From contig CP126193.1 of NCBI GenBank assembly GCA_030272155.1, positions 1,860,001 to 1,924,000 of the forward strand: a stretch of 64,000 bases of DNA, written 5' to 3'. The position numbers and the translations under genes are program-made. The notes beneath the pieces are model-generated. The model searched no databases and was not told the origin of the DNA. It saw only the letters and a program-made list of their open reading frames with translations. Source of the stretch: Tetradesmus obliquus. Taxonomy: Eukaryota > Chlorophyta > Chlorophyceae > Sphaeropleales > Scenedesmaceae. Below are positions 1 to 11,131 of this stretch, one piece after another (position 1 is the stretch's first letter; each line of letters opens with the position of its first letter).

Positions 1-146
1 GCCAACTGCCAACAGGCCTCAGCAGCTACACGCTGACAAAGCTGGTGCCTGGTGTGGAGTATGCCTTCACTGTTGCAGCAGTCAACAGCAAAGGAGACAG
101 CATACCTGCCACAGCCATGTCATCCACGCCCAAGAACAGGCGTTGA
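1..146 (+). CDS. FN3-domain secreted protein, 3' terminal exon (partial)
   Basis: Only the last exon is in the window, open from about base 6 and ending at a TGA at 144-146. It encodes the end of a fibronectin type III domain: a Tyr-Thr-Leu strand, the PGVEYAFTVAAVNSKGDS core and a basic tail ending NRR. This is nearly identical to the C-terminus of the complete FN3 gene at 2508-5917, which ends in the same strand order and a basic SRR tail, so the two are tandem paralogues on the same strand. FN3 domains are beta-sandwich binding modules; by analogy with the complete copies the protein is probably secreted or wall-associated. The rest of the gene lies left of the window, so its length and domain number are unknown. 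Confidence 0.75.
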   Translation, partial: QLPTGLSSYTLTKLVPGVEYAFTVAAVNSKGDSIPATAMSSTPKNRR

Positions 147-1457
147 CAGCAGCAGCAGCAGCAGCAGCACATCAGGCAGATCAGCGGCCATGCAGTGCTC
201 CGGGATGCCCGGCATGTACTGACGTGTCAGTCAAGCAGGTCAGCCACATCGGAGCTGCATTGAGTCTGCTGGTGGTGCAATGCAAGGATATGCATTGCTC
301 CAGCATTGTTCTGTATCCCTGCTACGCTTGCCCTTCTGAATGAAGCAGGGGGTTTACTTGCCACTGCAATATATGAGGGCCGCTTGCGGTTTGACCAACC
401 TCGTACTGTACATGTGCTGCGTGCTGTGTTCCATTGCAGTGGCGCTGTAGTATCAATGCGCCGCTTCAGCTTACTCTGTTGTTTCGGCTAACAGATTGGC
501 GTTCCGTGCGCGTCTTATGCCTGCTATTAACTGGCATGGCTGTGATCATGTTTTGACATCTCATCCCCAGCTCCGACAACAGACTGCCTGGGGCACGAGA
601 TGAGTGCATTTCATTACAGCATGCATTGCACCTGTATGCCGCTTCGTAGCCAACGGTGGCTGGAAGTGTATCAGCAGCGCCTGCGCCGTGCTGAACCTGA
701 GGTGTTCTGGTGATGGCGAAACAAGGCACGCTACGGCACACAAGGGTGCTATCGGTGCTCAGTGTCTGGCTTATTATGTTAGCGCAAACTCAATCCCATG
801 CGGGAACATGCAGTGGTAATGGATATTAAGTGGCAGCAGCGACATGCGAGCCGCTTACTGGGGCGTGGTTTTGATGGGGTGAGAGGCGTGAGTGTTATCT
901 GTGTGGGTGCAATTTGCGTCCGTAAATGGCTGCGCAGGGGTTGCGGTTGAGCAACTAAAAAGCGCAGCCATTGGCTGAGTGCGCTGCCAAGTTGAGCACG
1001 GACCTCCTGTGGTAATTGGGTTTCCTGCATAGTTGAAACAACATGATGAGCTTTGGTGGATGGGTTTGGTGTTGTGAAATGTGGTGGAGGCAGCGCACGT
1101 GCAGCATTCTGTGCAAAGAACCAGCTGCCATGCATGATAGGCTTGGCGGCCATGTTAGATGGATTGACGAAGCCCAGGCGTGTGCGTGTGGGGGCGCGTG
1201 TTGCCCGGCCACATATGAAATGCATGCTTGCGGTGCTGCTGCTGCTTCTGGTATGAATTTCTGCCTGGCTCCTCAGGGTGATCTGCATTACCTCGGAAGC
1301 ATGCATGCCGCTGTCCGGAGATTGATGGTCAGCAGTGCAGCATGGCACAGTGCATGTACCAGTATATATCCGTTCTGCTAAACAGGAGTGCCCAGTGGTG
1401 CTGCAGGTTGCAGTGCATCATTCACGTGACTAGAACCGCTGGTTGAACGTAAAACGC

Positions 1458-1519
1458 GTGAGTGGCTGTCTCTGTGTCCACAAAATCCGTGAGTGGCTGT
1501 CTCTGTGTCCACAAAATCC
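1458..1519. repeat. 31-bp tandem repeat, two copies
   Basis: Two adjacent identical 31-bp units, 1458-1488 and 1489-1519, starting GTGAGTGGCTGTCTCTGTG and ending AAAATCC. The unit begins with a splice-donor-like GTGAGT, but no exon adjoins it. Confidence 0.85.
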
Positions 1520-1686
1520 GTCAGCTTTAGGGGGATGTTGAAGGCAAGGAAACAGCAAGCTGTGCACCTCAGCAGGCTCCAGGGCGGTGCATTCATTTGG
1601 CGCAGTGCTGGGTTTAGGCCGCTCTAGAGAGAGATCTGAGTGATCTGTCAGGGACACAGAGTGTCACCTGTTATAGATCCCTTTTG

Positions 1687-1753
1687 TTAAGGCTGTCACT
1701 GTCATGACTAAGGCTGTCACTGTCATGATTAAGGCTGTCACTGTCACTGTCAT
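1687..1753. repeat. short tandem repeat AAGGCTGTCACTGTCATGA
   Basis: Three to four imperfect copies of an approximately 23-bp unit containing AAGGCTGTCACTGTCATGA in a row, in intergenic DNA. Confidence 0.7.
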
Positions 1754-2507
1754 GACTAATCAGTTACAGATCCTCACTCCAGGCGAAAGCCCCGTGCATC
1801 AACAGCGCTGTGCCATTGCTGGAACATTCAAAGGTTGCACTGCACTGAGACTTGTGGCTAGGTGGCACAAGGCAACGTTTGTTACCTGCAATTCTTTATA
1901 CTAAGGCTTCAACGCACGGCGTGTGTTGGCACAAAAAAACGAGTCAGTGGCAACCAGCTTAGCCAGCTCTGCTGAGATTCGTGGCTAGCTAACCGGGTTT
2001 GCGTGTTAGATGTTCACCTGCAGAACCTGCTGTACGTGGACTCTCAAGGATGCTGTGGGCCGAAGCACCAAGCTGTCATGGCAGCTCCACTGCTGCTTTG
2101 GGTGACCATCGCAAGTCGGACCTATGTCCCTTTGATGAGTGGAATCGAACGGAAGTATTGATAGACAAAAAACAAAGTTGTTGGTTTGAGAACTTCGTTT
2201 GGTGTCTCAAGCCACAGAGCAGGACTCTGCACACGAGGTTGCCGGGAAGTCGACGCACAGTGGTACCAATAGCAGACACGGCGCATCAAAGGATTTTTCC
2301 GTAAGTAAAAAATATTAACAGCGAAACTTCTTGCGTTGCCTCAGTCACTCGTAACACTGTGGCGCAGGTGATAACCTAACGCTTGAGGGTGGTTGCAGCA
2401 GGTGACATGCGCGCATGCTGCATGATCTCGTCCTGCAGCTTGCAAGCAAGTTAATCAACCACTAGCTGTGTTTTTCCAGACTATTAGATACCCTTGCTAA
2501 GGGCACG

Positions 2508-5500
2508 ATGGGGCGCTTGGTGGCTGCTTGCGTGCTTTTGATGGCACTAACCTGCCAAACAGCGCACGCCTGGACATCGAGAATGTACACAGCAGACAGA
2601 ACACGGTGTAATGATGTCAAGCCGAACAGGGCCCCACAGCAGGCTGTAGTCAGTGGCTACCCTGACCCCTGGAGCGTATCTTTGTCCTGGAAGGCGCCTG
2701 GAGGCGCATGTGTGGACTTTTACTACGGTGAGAGTATAAAGATTGGTGCTATTGGACACTCAACGCTACAATCGCCCAGCTGCTGCCAAGAAGGCGGGCG
2801 TTCCATATTGTTCTATGACAGCAGCAGCAGGGATCAGCCTTGATACGTGATGATCAGCACACTTGCCACGTATTGTTAAATATCTGTGGCTGTCTGCAAT
2901 TGCTGGCATCCCGCAAGCTGTGCGCTTTGCAATTCACAGTGTGCTGGTGGCACCAGCAGGGCAGCTGCCCAGGGAGTGTCCCATGACAATCCATATTTCC
3001 ATAACGCACACACCATCAGGCATATGCACACCGCTGCTGCACTCTGCTCACTGCAAGGCCTGATGCTCAGGCATGTGTGCTGTTACTCGCAGCAGGTCAC
3101 TGCTCATTTGCTGGCTCGGGACAAAGGTCCCTTTGCACATGTCTGCTGACAAGAAAACCTCACAGCAAAGCTCATCTGTGCTGATATACAGTGCTGCGTC
3201 TCACATGCACTGCACAAGCCACGCATACGACACCCCTTGGCAACAGCTCGCACAGTGCCACCCGCTGCTGACAGCAATGCATGCAACTGCTCCATGTGTC
3301 AGTCACCCACGCCCACGCCTCAACAGATGTCAAACCAGCAGCAATGCAGAATATGCTGGCGACATTCTCACTATTCTGCTGCCTCGCCTGATTATTTCCT
3401 GCAGTGTTTGTGCGGCCCAGCACCAAGCAGCGGCCAGGCGACAGGGACGCAAAGCCGTACCAGATCCTCACCACGGACCAAAGCAGCATCGTGGTGTACA
3501 ACCTCAAGTCCAGCACACCATACAGGGTGGACATTGTTGCAGTGAACAAGTGGGTGTGCTGGGCGGCTCGTGCATTGTCAGCACGCGCGCAGGCGTACAT
3601 AGCAGGGCAAGTGTGTGTTAGAAGGGAAGGATGGAATTAGGATGTTGCGGAGCCACATCAGGTGTGTTGCACTCCCAGTTGATAACATCTTTTCCTCTGA
3701 ACAGCAGCAGGTACTGCAGCTGGCAGTGTGACTGCAAACCATGTAATTGCAAGGGGTCGTCAAATATGGGATCCTGGATGGATGCACGTTATGCAGTCAC
3801 CATAGTGCATGCCTGGGAAGGAAACAGCAGGCCCAGGCCTGACCTCAGTGTCCCGCAGCTGCCACAGCATGGTGCCGCGGTGAGGCGAAACGCGCTTACT
3901 ATCGAGTTAAAGTGCACATGATGCCAGCTCAAAACCACAGGCAATGCCCTAACATCGCTCCGTCGCTGCGTTGCATGCACATTCTTGTGTGGCTGCAGGC
4001 GCAAAGGCAGGAGCCCATACGCCTCTGTGACTCCCTCCACCCCGCGGGATGCTCGCTTTGATGTGAAGCCATCCGCACCAGCCAAACCAGCAGCAGCACC
4101 AGCAGCAGCAGCAGCAGCACGGCCAAAACAGCCTGCAAAGACACCTGCTCCAGCGCCAGCACGCGCAACACCAGCAGCAGCAGCAGCAGCACCACGGCCG
4201 GCACGCCGCGCAGGCCCCGTGCTGTGGCCCGGATTCATGCCTGTGGGTACAGCCGCTGCCGCGCCAGCAGCTGCTGCCCCTGCAGTGTGCGATCCCAGCC
4301 GGCCGCTGCAAGCGCCTGCAGGCGTCACTGCGGTGTTCCCTGCTGGAGCCAGGGACAGGGCGCAGATCAGGTGGCAGGCCCCGCCCCTGTCGAGCTGCAG
4401 CCTGCAGGGGTACAGGCTGACTGCAGTGGATGCGTCAGGTGAGCCCAGGGCTCGTGTTATTGAAGGTTTTGAGAGTTGAAGCGGTGCCGCATTCACTGCT
4501 CTTCAGCTCACATCCTGGCACATGCGGCAAGTTGACAGGTGGCTTGCAATACTCTTCTGCGGCGGCTGTCATTGACTTCTCTTTGTGTTGTGCCCGTTGT
4601 ATGGCTGCCTTTTCTGCAGGCCCCACTGTGCTCAATACACAGCTGGCGGTCAGCAACTTGCTACTGCCAGATGCTGCTGCTGCTGCTGTCACTAAGCTTT
4701 GTGTTGTGCGCTGCGTGGCTGCGTTTCCTGCAGGCACCACTGTGCTCAATGCGCAGCTGGCGGCCTGCGACACGCTTCTGCCATACGCTGCTGCTGCTGC
4801 TGCTGCTGTCACTAAACTTTGTGTTGTGCGTTGCATGGCTGCGTTTCCTGCAGGCACCACTGTGCTCAATACACAGCTGGCGGTCAGTGAGCGCGACATA
4901 ACCGTGAACAACCTGGGCTTCTACACCAGCTACACCTTCGCGCTGTCGGCCCTCTCGCCAGCCGGCGACGGCGCCGCAGCAAGCGTTGCTGTCAACCCCT
5001 CAACAGGCGGCATTTCTGTCACCGGGGCCAGTTCTGCACCTGCAGCTCGCGCTGCAGAGGTCACCCGGGTGGCTGGTGCAGCAGCGGACAGTGCAGCGCA
5101 GCAGCAGATGCCGCCGCCGGGTCCTATGGACTCGAATGGCGTGCAGAACATGCAGAATGGGGCGAGCTGCCGGGCAGATGTGGAGCCTGCTGCTCCTCAG
5201 GGCTTTGTGGCGACGCCTGATGGTACGGGGAGGATCACTCTGAGCTGGGGCAATAAAGATGCCAGCATCTGCACAGGTGAGCCACTGCTGGTTGTTGTGA
5301 GTTGCAGCAGCTGCAAACACTGCAGGAAGGCAGCCATGACCGGCCGGTTTCTTGATGAAGCAGCATTTGCTGGAGCAGTGAGAGCTGTTTGGTGGCACGT
5401 GGCAGCTGACTCGCTGTTTGTCACTGCGGCATGATCGCTGTGTGGTCACAACTTGCAAGACTTGCACTTGCACTGCAAGTTGTGGTCACAGGAAGACATG

Positions 5501-5917
5501 TCTTGGGTGGCACGTCAAGTCAGCAGCTGCAATGCAGCAGAAGTCCACTTAGTGACATTCCAGAACATCAGCTGCTGCCCAAGCACTGCAGCGCTGCCGT
5601 AGTGGCCTCGCTTCCTGTTCAGCACAGGGAGTGCCGCACACTGCTGCGGCCCCTCCCCACTGGCTGACGAATGTACTGCCGTGCTGCCCCCTGCGCTGCT
5701 GCTGCTGCTGACGCTCTGGACAGACTCCTTCAAGATTGACGGCTACGTGCTGAAGACCGGCGACCCAGTCATCTCCACGCAGACTGGCTCCACCAGTTAC
5801 ACGCTGACTCAGCTGCAGCCAGGCGTGGAGTATGCATTCACAATTGCTGCCGTCAACAGCAAGGGCAACTCCACGCCTGCCACTGCCATGGCCTCCACAA
5901 CCAAGAGCCGGCGGTGA
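2508..5917 (+). CDS. secreted protein with three fibronectin type III domains (FN3-A)
   Basis: Five exons: 2508-2727, 3405-3549, 3999-4438, 4854-5276 and 5724-5917 (473 aa; all junctions in phase 1 or 2 and the sum divisible by three). Residues 1-21 form a signal peptide (hydrophobic core, AHA before W22). Three FN3 domains follow at about 38-140, 226-315 and 378-470. They are separated by an Ala/Pro-rich linker (about 145-215) and a second low-complexity linker, and the protein ends in a basic SRR tail. Each domain has one Cys before strand A and one in the B-C region 33-35 residues later, a likely disulfide. FN3 modules usually bind proteins or sugars; an extracellular or cell-wall role is inferred. 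Paralogues lie at 1-146 and 11132-13307; the latter shares introns 1-3 at the same positions and phases but lacks intron 4. Intron 3 holds two extra in-frame acceptor copies. No catalytic domain is seen. Confidence 0.87.
4563..4769 (+). repeat. two extra copies of the intron 3 acceptor and exon 4 edge (FN3-A)
   Basis: The last part of intron 3 plus the first 40 or so bases of exon 4 (true copy 4801-4895) occurs twice more upstream, at about 4563-4653 and 4681-4769. Each copy has its own CTGCAG acceptor, at 4619 and 4733. Acceptor spacing is 114 and 120 bp, both multiples of three, and the frame stays open from 4620 through the true exon. Use of an upstream acceptor would therefore insert about 78 or 40 residues instead of breaking the protein. 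Confidence 0.9.
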
Positions 5918-8900
5918 AGGACAACTGTTACGTAACATGTTATTTTGTTACGTGTGCAGCGGTTTGCAGCTGGTTGGATGGGGCTTGACATGGCGGCTGG
6001 TGCATGCTGACGGACCTTTGGCTGTGCTTGCTGCAGCGTGTGTGACGCTGCGTGCAGTGGCATCATCTGAGCAATGGGTTGGTACAGGCTTGCTGGTGAC
6101 TGTCTTGCTGCACTTGCTGCACTTGCTGCACTCTCTTTGCTGAGTCCTGAAGCTGCAGTGCTGAGGGAGTTGGGTGTTTGGGTGATGTTGACACTGGCAC
6201 CATCTGCTCCCAGGCTAGAGAGCTTGTGTCTTGCCTCACACAGTGAGTGATCAGGGGGTGTTTTAGGGTACACAAGGATACATATTGAAACGAGGGTGCA
6301 ATCCAATTCATCAGCTGCTGCCGGGTAAGGCAGCCAAGCCTTCAGCAGAGCTGGCATGGCACCTGGTGGGCTATACTCCGCCTCTGGTCCAGGGTTGTGT
6401 GTGTACATACGTTGGAGGGGTTGGAGTTGTGTTAGCCAGGTGTGCGGTGCATGGCAAAAGCATCTGCGGAGCACATCTTGTGCATGTTACAGCAGTGGAG
6501 TAGCCAGTTATGCAGCTGCAGGTGAACAGCTTGTGCAGGCGAGAGCAGGACTGTGCACAGCAGTTAGGTGCAGGCAGGCAGCAGCGGAGACAACAGGCAG
6601 AGAACAGCATGTACATATGACGGCTGCTGCTCAGGGGTGTGCCTGCCATGCTTAGCCTTGCAACAGAAGCTCTCCCGTTCATCGGCATTGCACAGGCATA
6701 GACACAGAAGCCGTGGAGTGCATGCTATAGGAAAGGCAACGCATGAATGAGTGATGCGCTGCACCATACGTGCACATGGCCGGCAAGACTGTGCGCACTG
6801 TATGGCTCTGTGTAGAGTTCCCTGTTGTTATTGTTACTGTGCTCTGAAAGATCCTTGGCTTCCTTTCAACTGCCGCTGCATCTGTGCTGGTGCCAGGCAT
6901 ATAGCATCCTATGCAGAAGCCAAGAGGTGTGCTGTGATGCAGCTTTTTGTTATGCAGGTCATGTGCAGGGTGCTTTTTGGCTTGTTTGCCACAGTTTACA
7001 CCGCATGCAAAGCAAAAAAGCACAGGTGCCACAGGGGCGGGTCCGCTACAGCACAAGTTGAACGTTCGCACACAGCATCAGGGTGTGTGTGCTCACATTC
7101 TGCATCTAAGATGGCCGCTGTCTGTTCAACTTTGCACAGTGCTCAATCCGGACCCAGATTGCCTGGCCCAGCTGGTTGCAGGCAACTGGGTTTGTACTGC
7201 ACTCTTGCCTTTTAAATCATGGCAGGCGCGTTGTTGGTTACAGGCATGCGCAAAATGTGACGCACTTGATGGTAGATATGTCCTGCGATGCGTGTGCCAT
7301 GTTGCTGCACCTGCTGCAGGTGTTGTTGTGCAGCTGCAGAGATACTCTAGATATCCTGCACATGTGAGTCTGGTCTGGCAGTTTGATGCCGCAGTTAGCG
7401 TGCGCGGCTCCTGCCTCATCTTATGTTTCACCAGAGCAGAATGCAGAATGCAGTTTGCAGGTGCAGGCCCCAACTTGTTAGCCAGACTTGGATCTTCCTG
7501 GAACATGTCAGCACATGCACTTTAAGCAGCGGCGCATGCATTCTTGCAGGCTCGTGCTTGCAGGTCATGGCTTTGTGTACTGGTTTTGGACATCTGCTGC
7601 TGTTACTGATCCAGTACTGATGCCGACCATTTATGTAGCCGGCGTTCTGTCAGCAGTAACTGCCCTGAACTGGCGACAGAGTACTGGGCAGGTAGGCACC
7701 ATGTGTACGGGGCCCAATGGAGAGGGTTATGACTTGTGTTGTTGCAGTGTAGCCGTAGGTTGCTAATTTATTGTAGTGTTGTATAGTCTGACCCAATGTT
7801 GCCATTACCATTGACTTATCGTTGCTTTAGCTCAGCTTGACTTTTTGTTGCTAGTTTATGTTGCCTGCACTTGTGCATTTGCTGACTGTGATGTGAGAGG
7901 CTGAGAGATTGCGTAGTGCTGCCTGGTTGCTGGTTTCCAATTGCCTCGGGCTGCAGATGTAGCAGAACGCTGTGTTGCTGCATTGTTGACGCCGAAATGG
8001 CTACTAGCCTATTTGGGTTGATGCACTGCATCGGCCCCTCTGTTGGGGCACCAACAAAAAAGGTAGCTTGGCAGTTCCCGGCTGACTCATGCGTCTTGAT
8101 GTTGCACCTTGGGGTGGGGTGTATGACCACCAGACAAGGCTGCTTTCCAGCTGCTATTGCCAAAGCAAGGTTTGGTGCGGCCCCTATCTGCAAATTGGAG
8201 GCAGGCTGTGCAGGTGATACACATCATTGCCTAGGTTACTGAGTGACTGACGCCTGCTTTTCTTTGTTTGGCTGAAGTTTCAACTTGAAGTGCCGTCAAG
8301 CAGGCACTGCCATGCCATGTGCGCTCTGGGATCCTGGCGTGCTTCTGCAACAGCACATCCGTTGAGTCGTACTAGTATAAAGATTTGCAGGTAACACACA
8401 TTGCAGTATCTGATGAGTCGTACTACGAGTCACGCAGTTGGAGTAGGGCGCCTGTGGATGTGTCCCCGGCACAGCTTCAACAGTTGCACCAGGAACAGCC
8501 GCCGGCGTGCAACAGCTGTAGGTGCACACTGCTGCTTTATCCAAGGCCCATGGCGGTGACTCACGGCAACAGTTCATCACAGCATCAAGTTTCAACCGCT
8601 TTGTGTATGCTGCAGCTGGAGGTACCACAGTATGAGATGAGTCCATGTGCGCACTACATGTAGCACATGTGCTTTGGATGTAAACCAGCTATAGTGCAGT
8701 GCAGCAGCAGCCAGCAAGCCCCTCCATGCATACACACCCTGGGCCCACTCCAGCAGGTAAATGCGCCAGCAGAGTCCTAGCAATGTGAAGCAACGTTGTG
8801 AAGCAAGACACTCGGTCTTTGACCCATCACGGCTACACTGCTATGATGATGGTCGTGATGATGCTGTACAACGAACAACACGCGCCTGGCAACACGCCTC

Positions 8901-11131
8901 GTGGAGCCGCTGCATGCAGCACGAGAGCATGCAACCCTAAAGTTGAAGGCAGCCAAGCAACTGCAGGGCACTGCATACTGCAACTCAGTGGCACCACCAA
9001 CCAGGAGGCTGCTGTTGCCAGGGCGCACCGCTTGCCACCCCATCGCAAGGTACGGCTGCAATTCTTGGTATTGCCAACACTCAGTGGATAGCACACTAGT
9101 ACTACAGACGTTGAACTCGTCACTAACATAGCCACAGCCCTACCGCATCAGTACTGTGCCACATGCAGCGCACCAAGTAAATAAAAGCCAGCTTCATGCA
9201 TTACAGTTCTTCGCAAGCAGAAAGCCAATTGGAAGCGCAACCCTGCCGCCTGCCGCAGTGCATGGTGCGCTGCTGCATGGCTGCTGCATTGAACACCGCC
9301 CCTATTACACGCCAAACAGCACACCAACCTGCGGTACCGTGTGCGATGACGCTGAGTCATGTTCATGTGGCTGGTGCATGGCACATGTGGCACACACATA
9401 GCACATATGGCACACACATGGCACACACATGGCACACATGGCACACGCAGGAGCAACTACCAGCAACAAGTTGCCCTACCCCTGTCTGCTACTGGGCACA
9501 GGGGCATGTCCCTGTACAGGGCCTGTCAGCTGTGCGGCGCGGTGGCCACGTTGGCCATGGCCAACTTGCTGGTGTGCTTACAAAGGCATAGCAACAGCGT
9601 GGATCCACAAGAGCATAATTGTGATGATGCACATACATTAGTATTGTATTATTGTGAGGTAATCAGGCGCTGGCATCAGCACACAGTTGTCAGACCCCCC
9701 CAGGCCCCTGGGCAATCTGTCCAAGTCATCAACGTTCAGTAGGCCGATGCTCCAAAGCTGCTGTGCACGCACGGCTGCTGGCAGCCACCAACACAGGCTC
9801 AAGGAGGAGCAGGGGTTCGAACACAGCCCCCACACAATGCGCTGTCAGGTGTGCAGACACTGCCAGAAGAAATCTGCCAACTCTTGCCGCACTGCGGCAG
9901 TACAAGTGTTGGCCTAGGTTGCTGCCCGGCAGCAGGTGTGTGCTGCAGAGTGCGCTGCATCTTTTGGATGCAAAAAGAAACTGCATGAGCAGCTGCCGAC
10001 AAGCACGTGGTCACCACAATGGAGTTTGACGGCAACTGCAAGCACAAGGCCCACAGTTCTACAATGCAATGCGGAGCACACACAGTCACCACTCCCCATG
10101 ATGCGTTTCACCAGACTAAGACTTTCACACACAACCCTCTCACTGACAGTAGCTTGCAAGCTGGCACCAGTTATGGGTGTCACTGTGTGCAATCAGGCAT
10201 GCATACACACAATGCACGCCAGATGTAAGCAGGTCTGTGCAATTGAGGCACCTCCAATGAAGCCGATTCATTGCGTTGCAGTTTGCAGCTGCGTGTGTGC
10301 CCTCCTGTACAGCAGTGCACACGTGCACTCTTGAATATCACGCCTACCAACAGCACTGCACACATTATCACCAGCACAATAAATTGTATATGCAGGCAAT
10401 CAAAACCTGGCACCAGTGAAGGGTGCCACAGGAAGCCGCTGAAATAAGCTGTAATCAAGCTGTGGTAGTAAAACCAGAGCAGCACATGTGTAGGTGAATC
10501 AAGGGAGGATAGGCTGCAAATAACCTGCGCGCCAGCAAGTGTTTCAGAAGTCAAATCAGATAAAAACACACACTGACACTGTACAACAAAGTGCGGGTGA
10601 TACCCAAACCAACAAAGCCGCTGGCTGCCAACCAGGGTGACCCACAGCCGAGACATATGCTACCATGCATTGGTTGAAAGTTGTGCCGTTGCGCAGCATG
10701 CGTGGTAAGGACGCAGCGATGCTGCAGCCGAGCAGCCAGTGCTGCAGCTGCAGTTTCCAGACACCTTTCCCTGCTGCTTGGTGCCCCAGCGTAGCATGCC
10801 CTGTCACATGTGTATCCAGCTGCTGATTCGCCGAGTCTTGGTAAGAAGAAAGGCCAGCAGCTGCTACCTTGAGCACTGGTGGCACCAGTCAAGCTGCTGT
10901 AGGTCAACTTACATGCAAAACACACCACAGAGCTGCAGGCGGCTGCAGCACATGTCCTGGTATCACGCCTGCAGCAACCACATCACAGTGTGCCATGCAG
11001 CAACAGTGGTGCATAGTTGCCCCACTCAAGCCCAACAAACAAGTGGTGAATGGAACCATCCGACATGCCTCTGGACACACAGCAGACCAGCACCACTGTC
11101 ATATGCATACACACTTGCAGTCACTGACACC
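5918..11131. other. 5.2-kb intergenic region, no gene recognised
   Basis: Lies between the 3' ends of two convergent FN3 genes, so it should contain two 3' UTRs. I found no open frame with family motifs or consistent codon use on either strand. On the minus strand a TGTAA, the usual chlorophyte poly(A) signal, lies near 10907-10911 and could end the minus-strand FN3 gene. Two simple repeats are present: a TTGCTGCAC repeat near 6108-6132 and a CACATGG-type repeat at 9380-9446. A non-coding RNA or a small unknown gene cannot be excluded. Confidence 0.45.
9380..9446. repeat. CACATGG-type minisatellite
   Basis: About seven head-to-tail copies of GGCACACACAT or GGCACACAT with small changes. Intergenic. 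Confidence 0.85.

Larger units (their letters stand above)
147..2507. other. intergenic region, no gene seen
   Basis: About 2.4 kb between two FN3 genes. Open frames are short, use unrelated frames and show no family motif. It holds two small tandem repeats (1458-1519 and about 1687-1753). The last few hundred bases before 2508 must hold the promoter of the FN3 gene, but I see no convincing TATA box. Confidence 0.5.

Noticed and set aside
4430-5434. 334-codon plus-strand frame taken as one gene
   Set aside because: It is FN3-A exon 4 extended into both flanking introns; the true exon is 4854-5276. The open upstream part is kept as the in-frame acceptor echoes.
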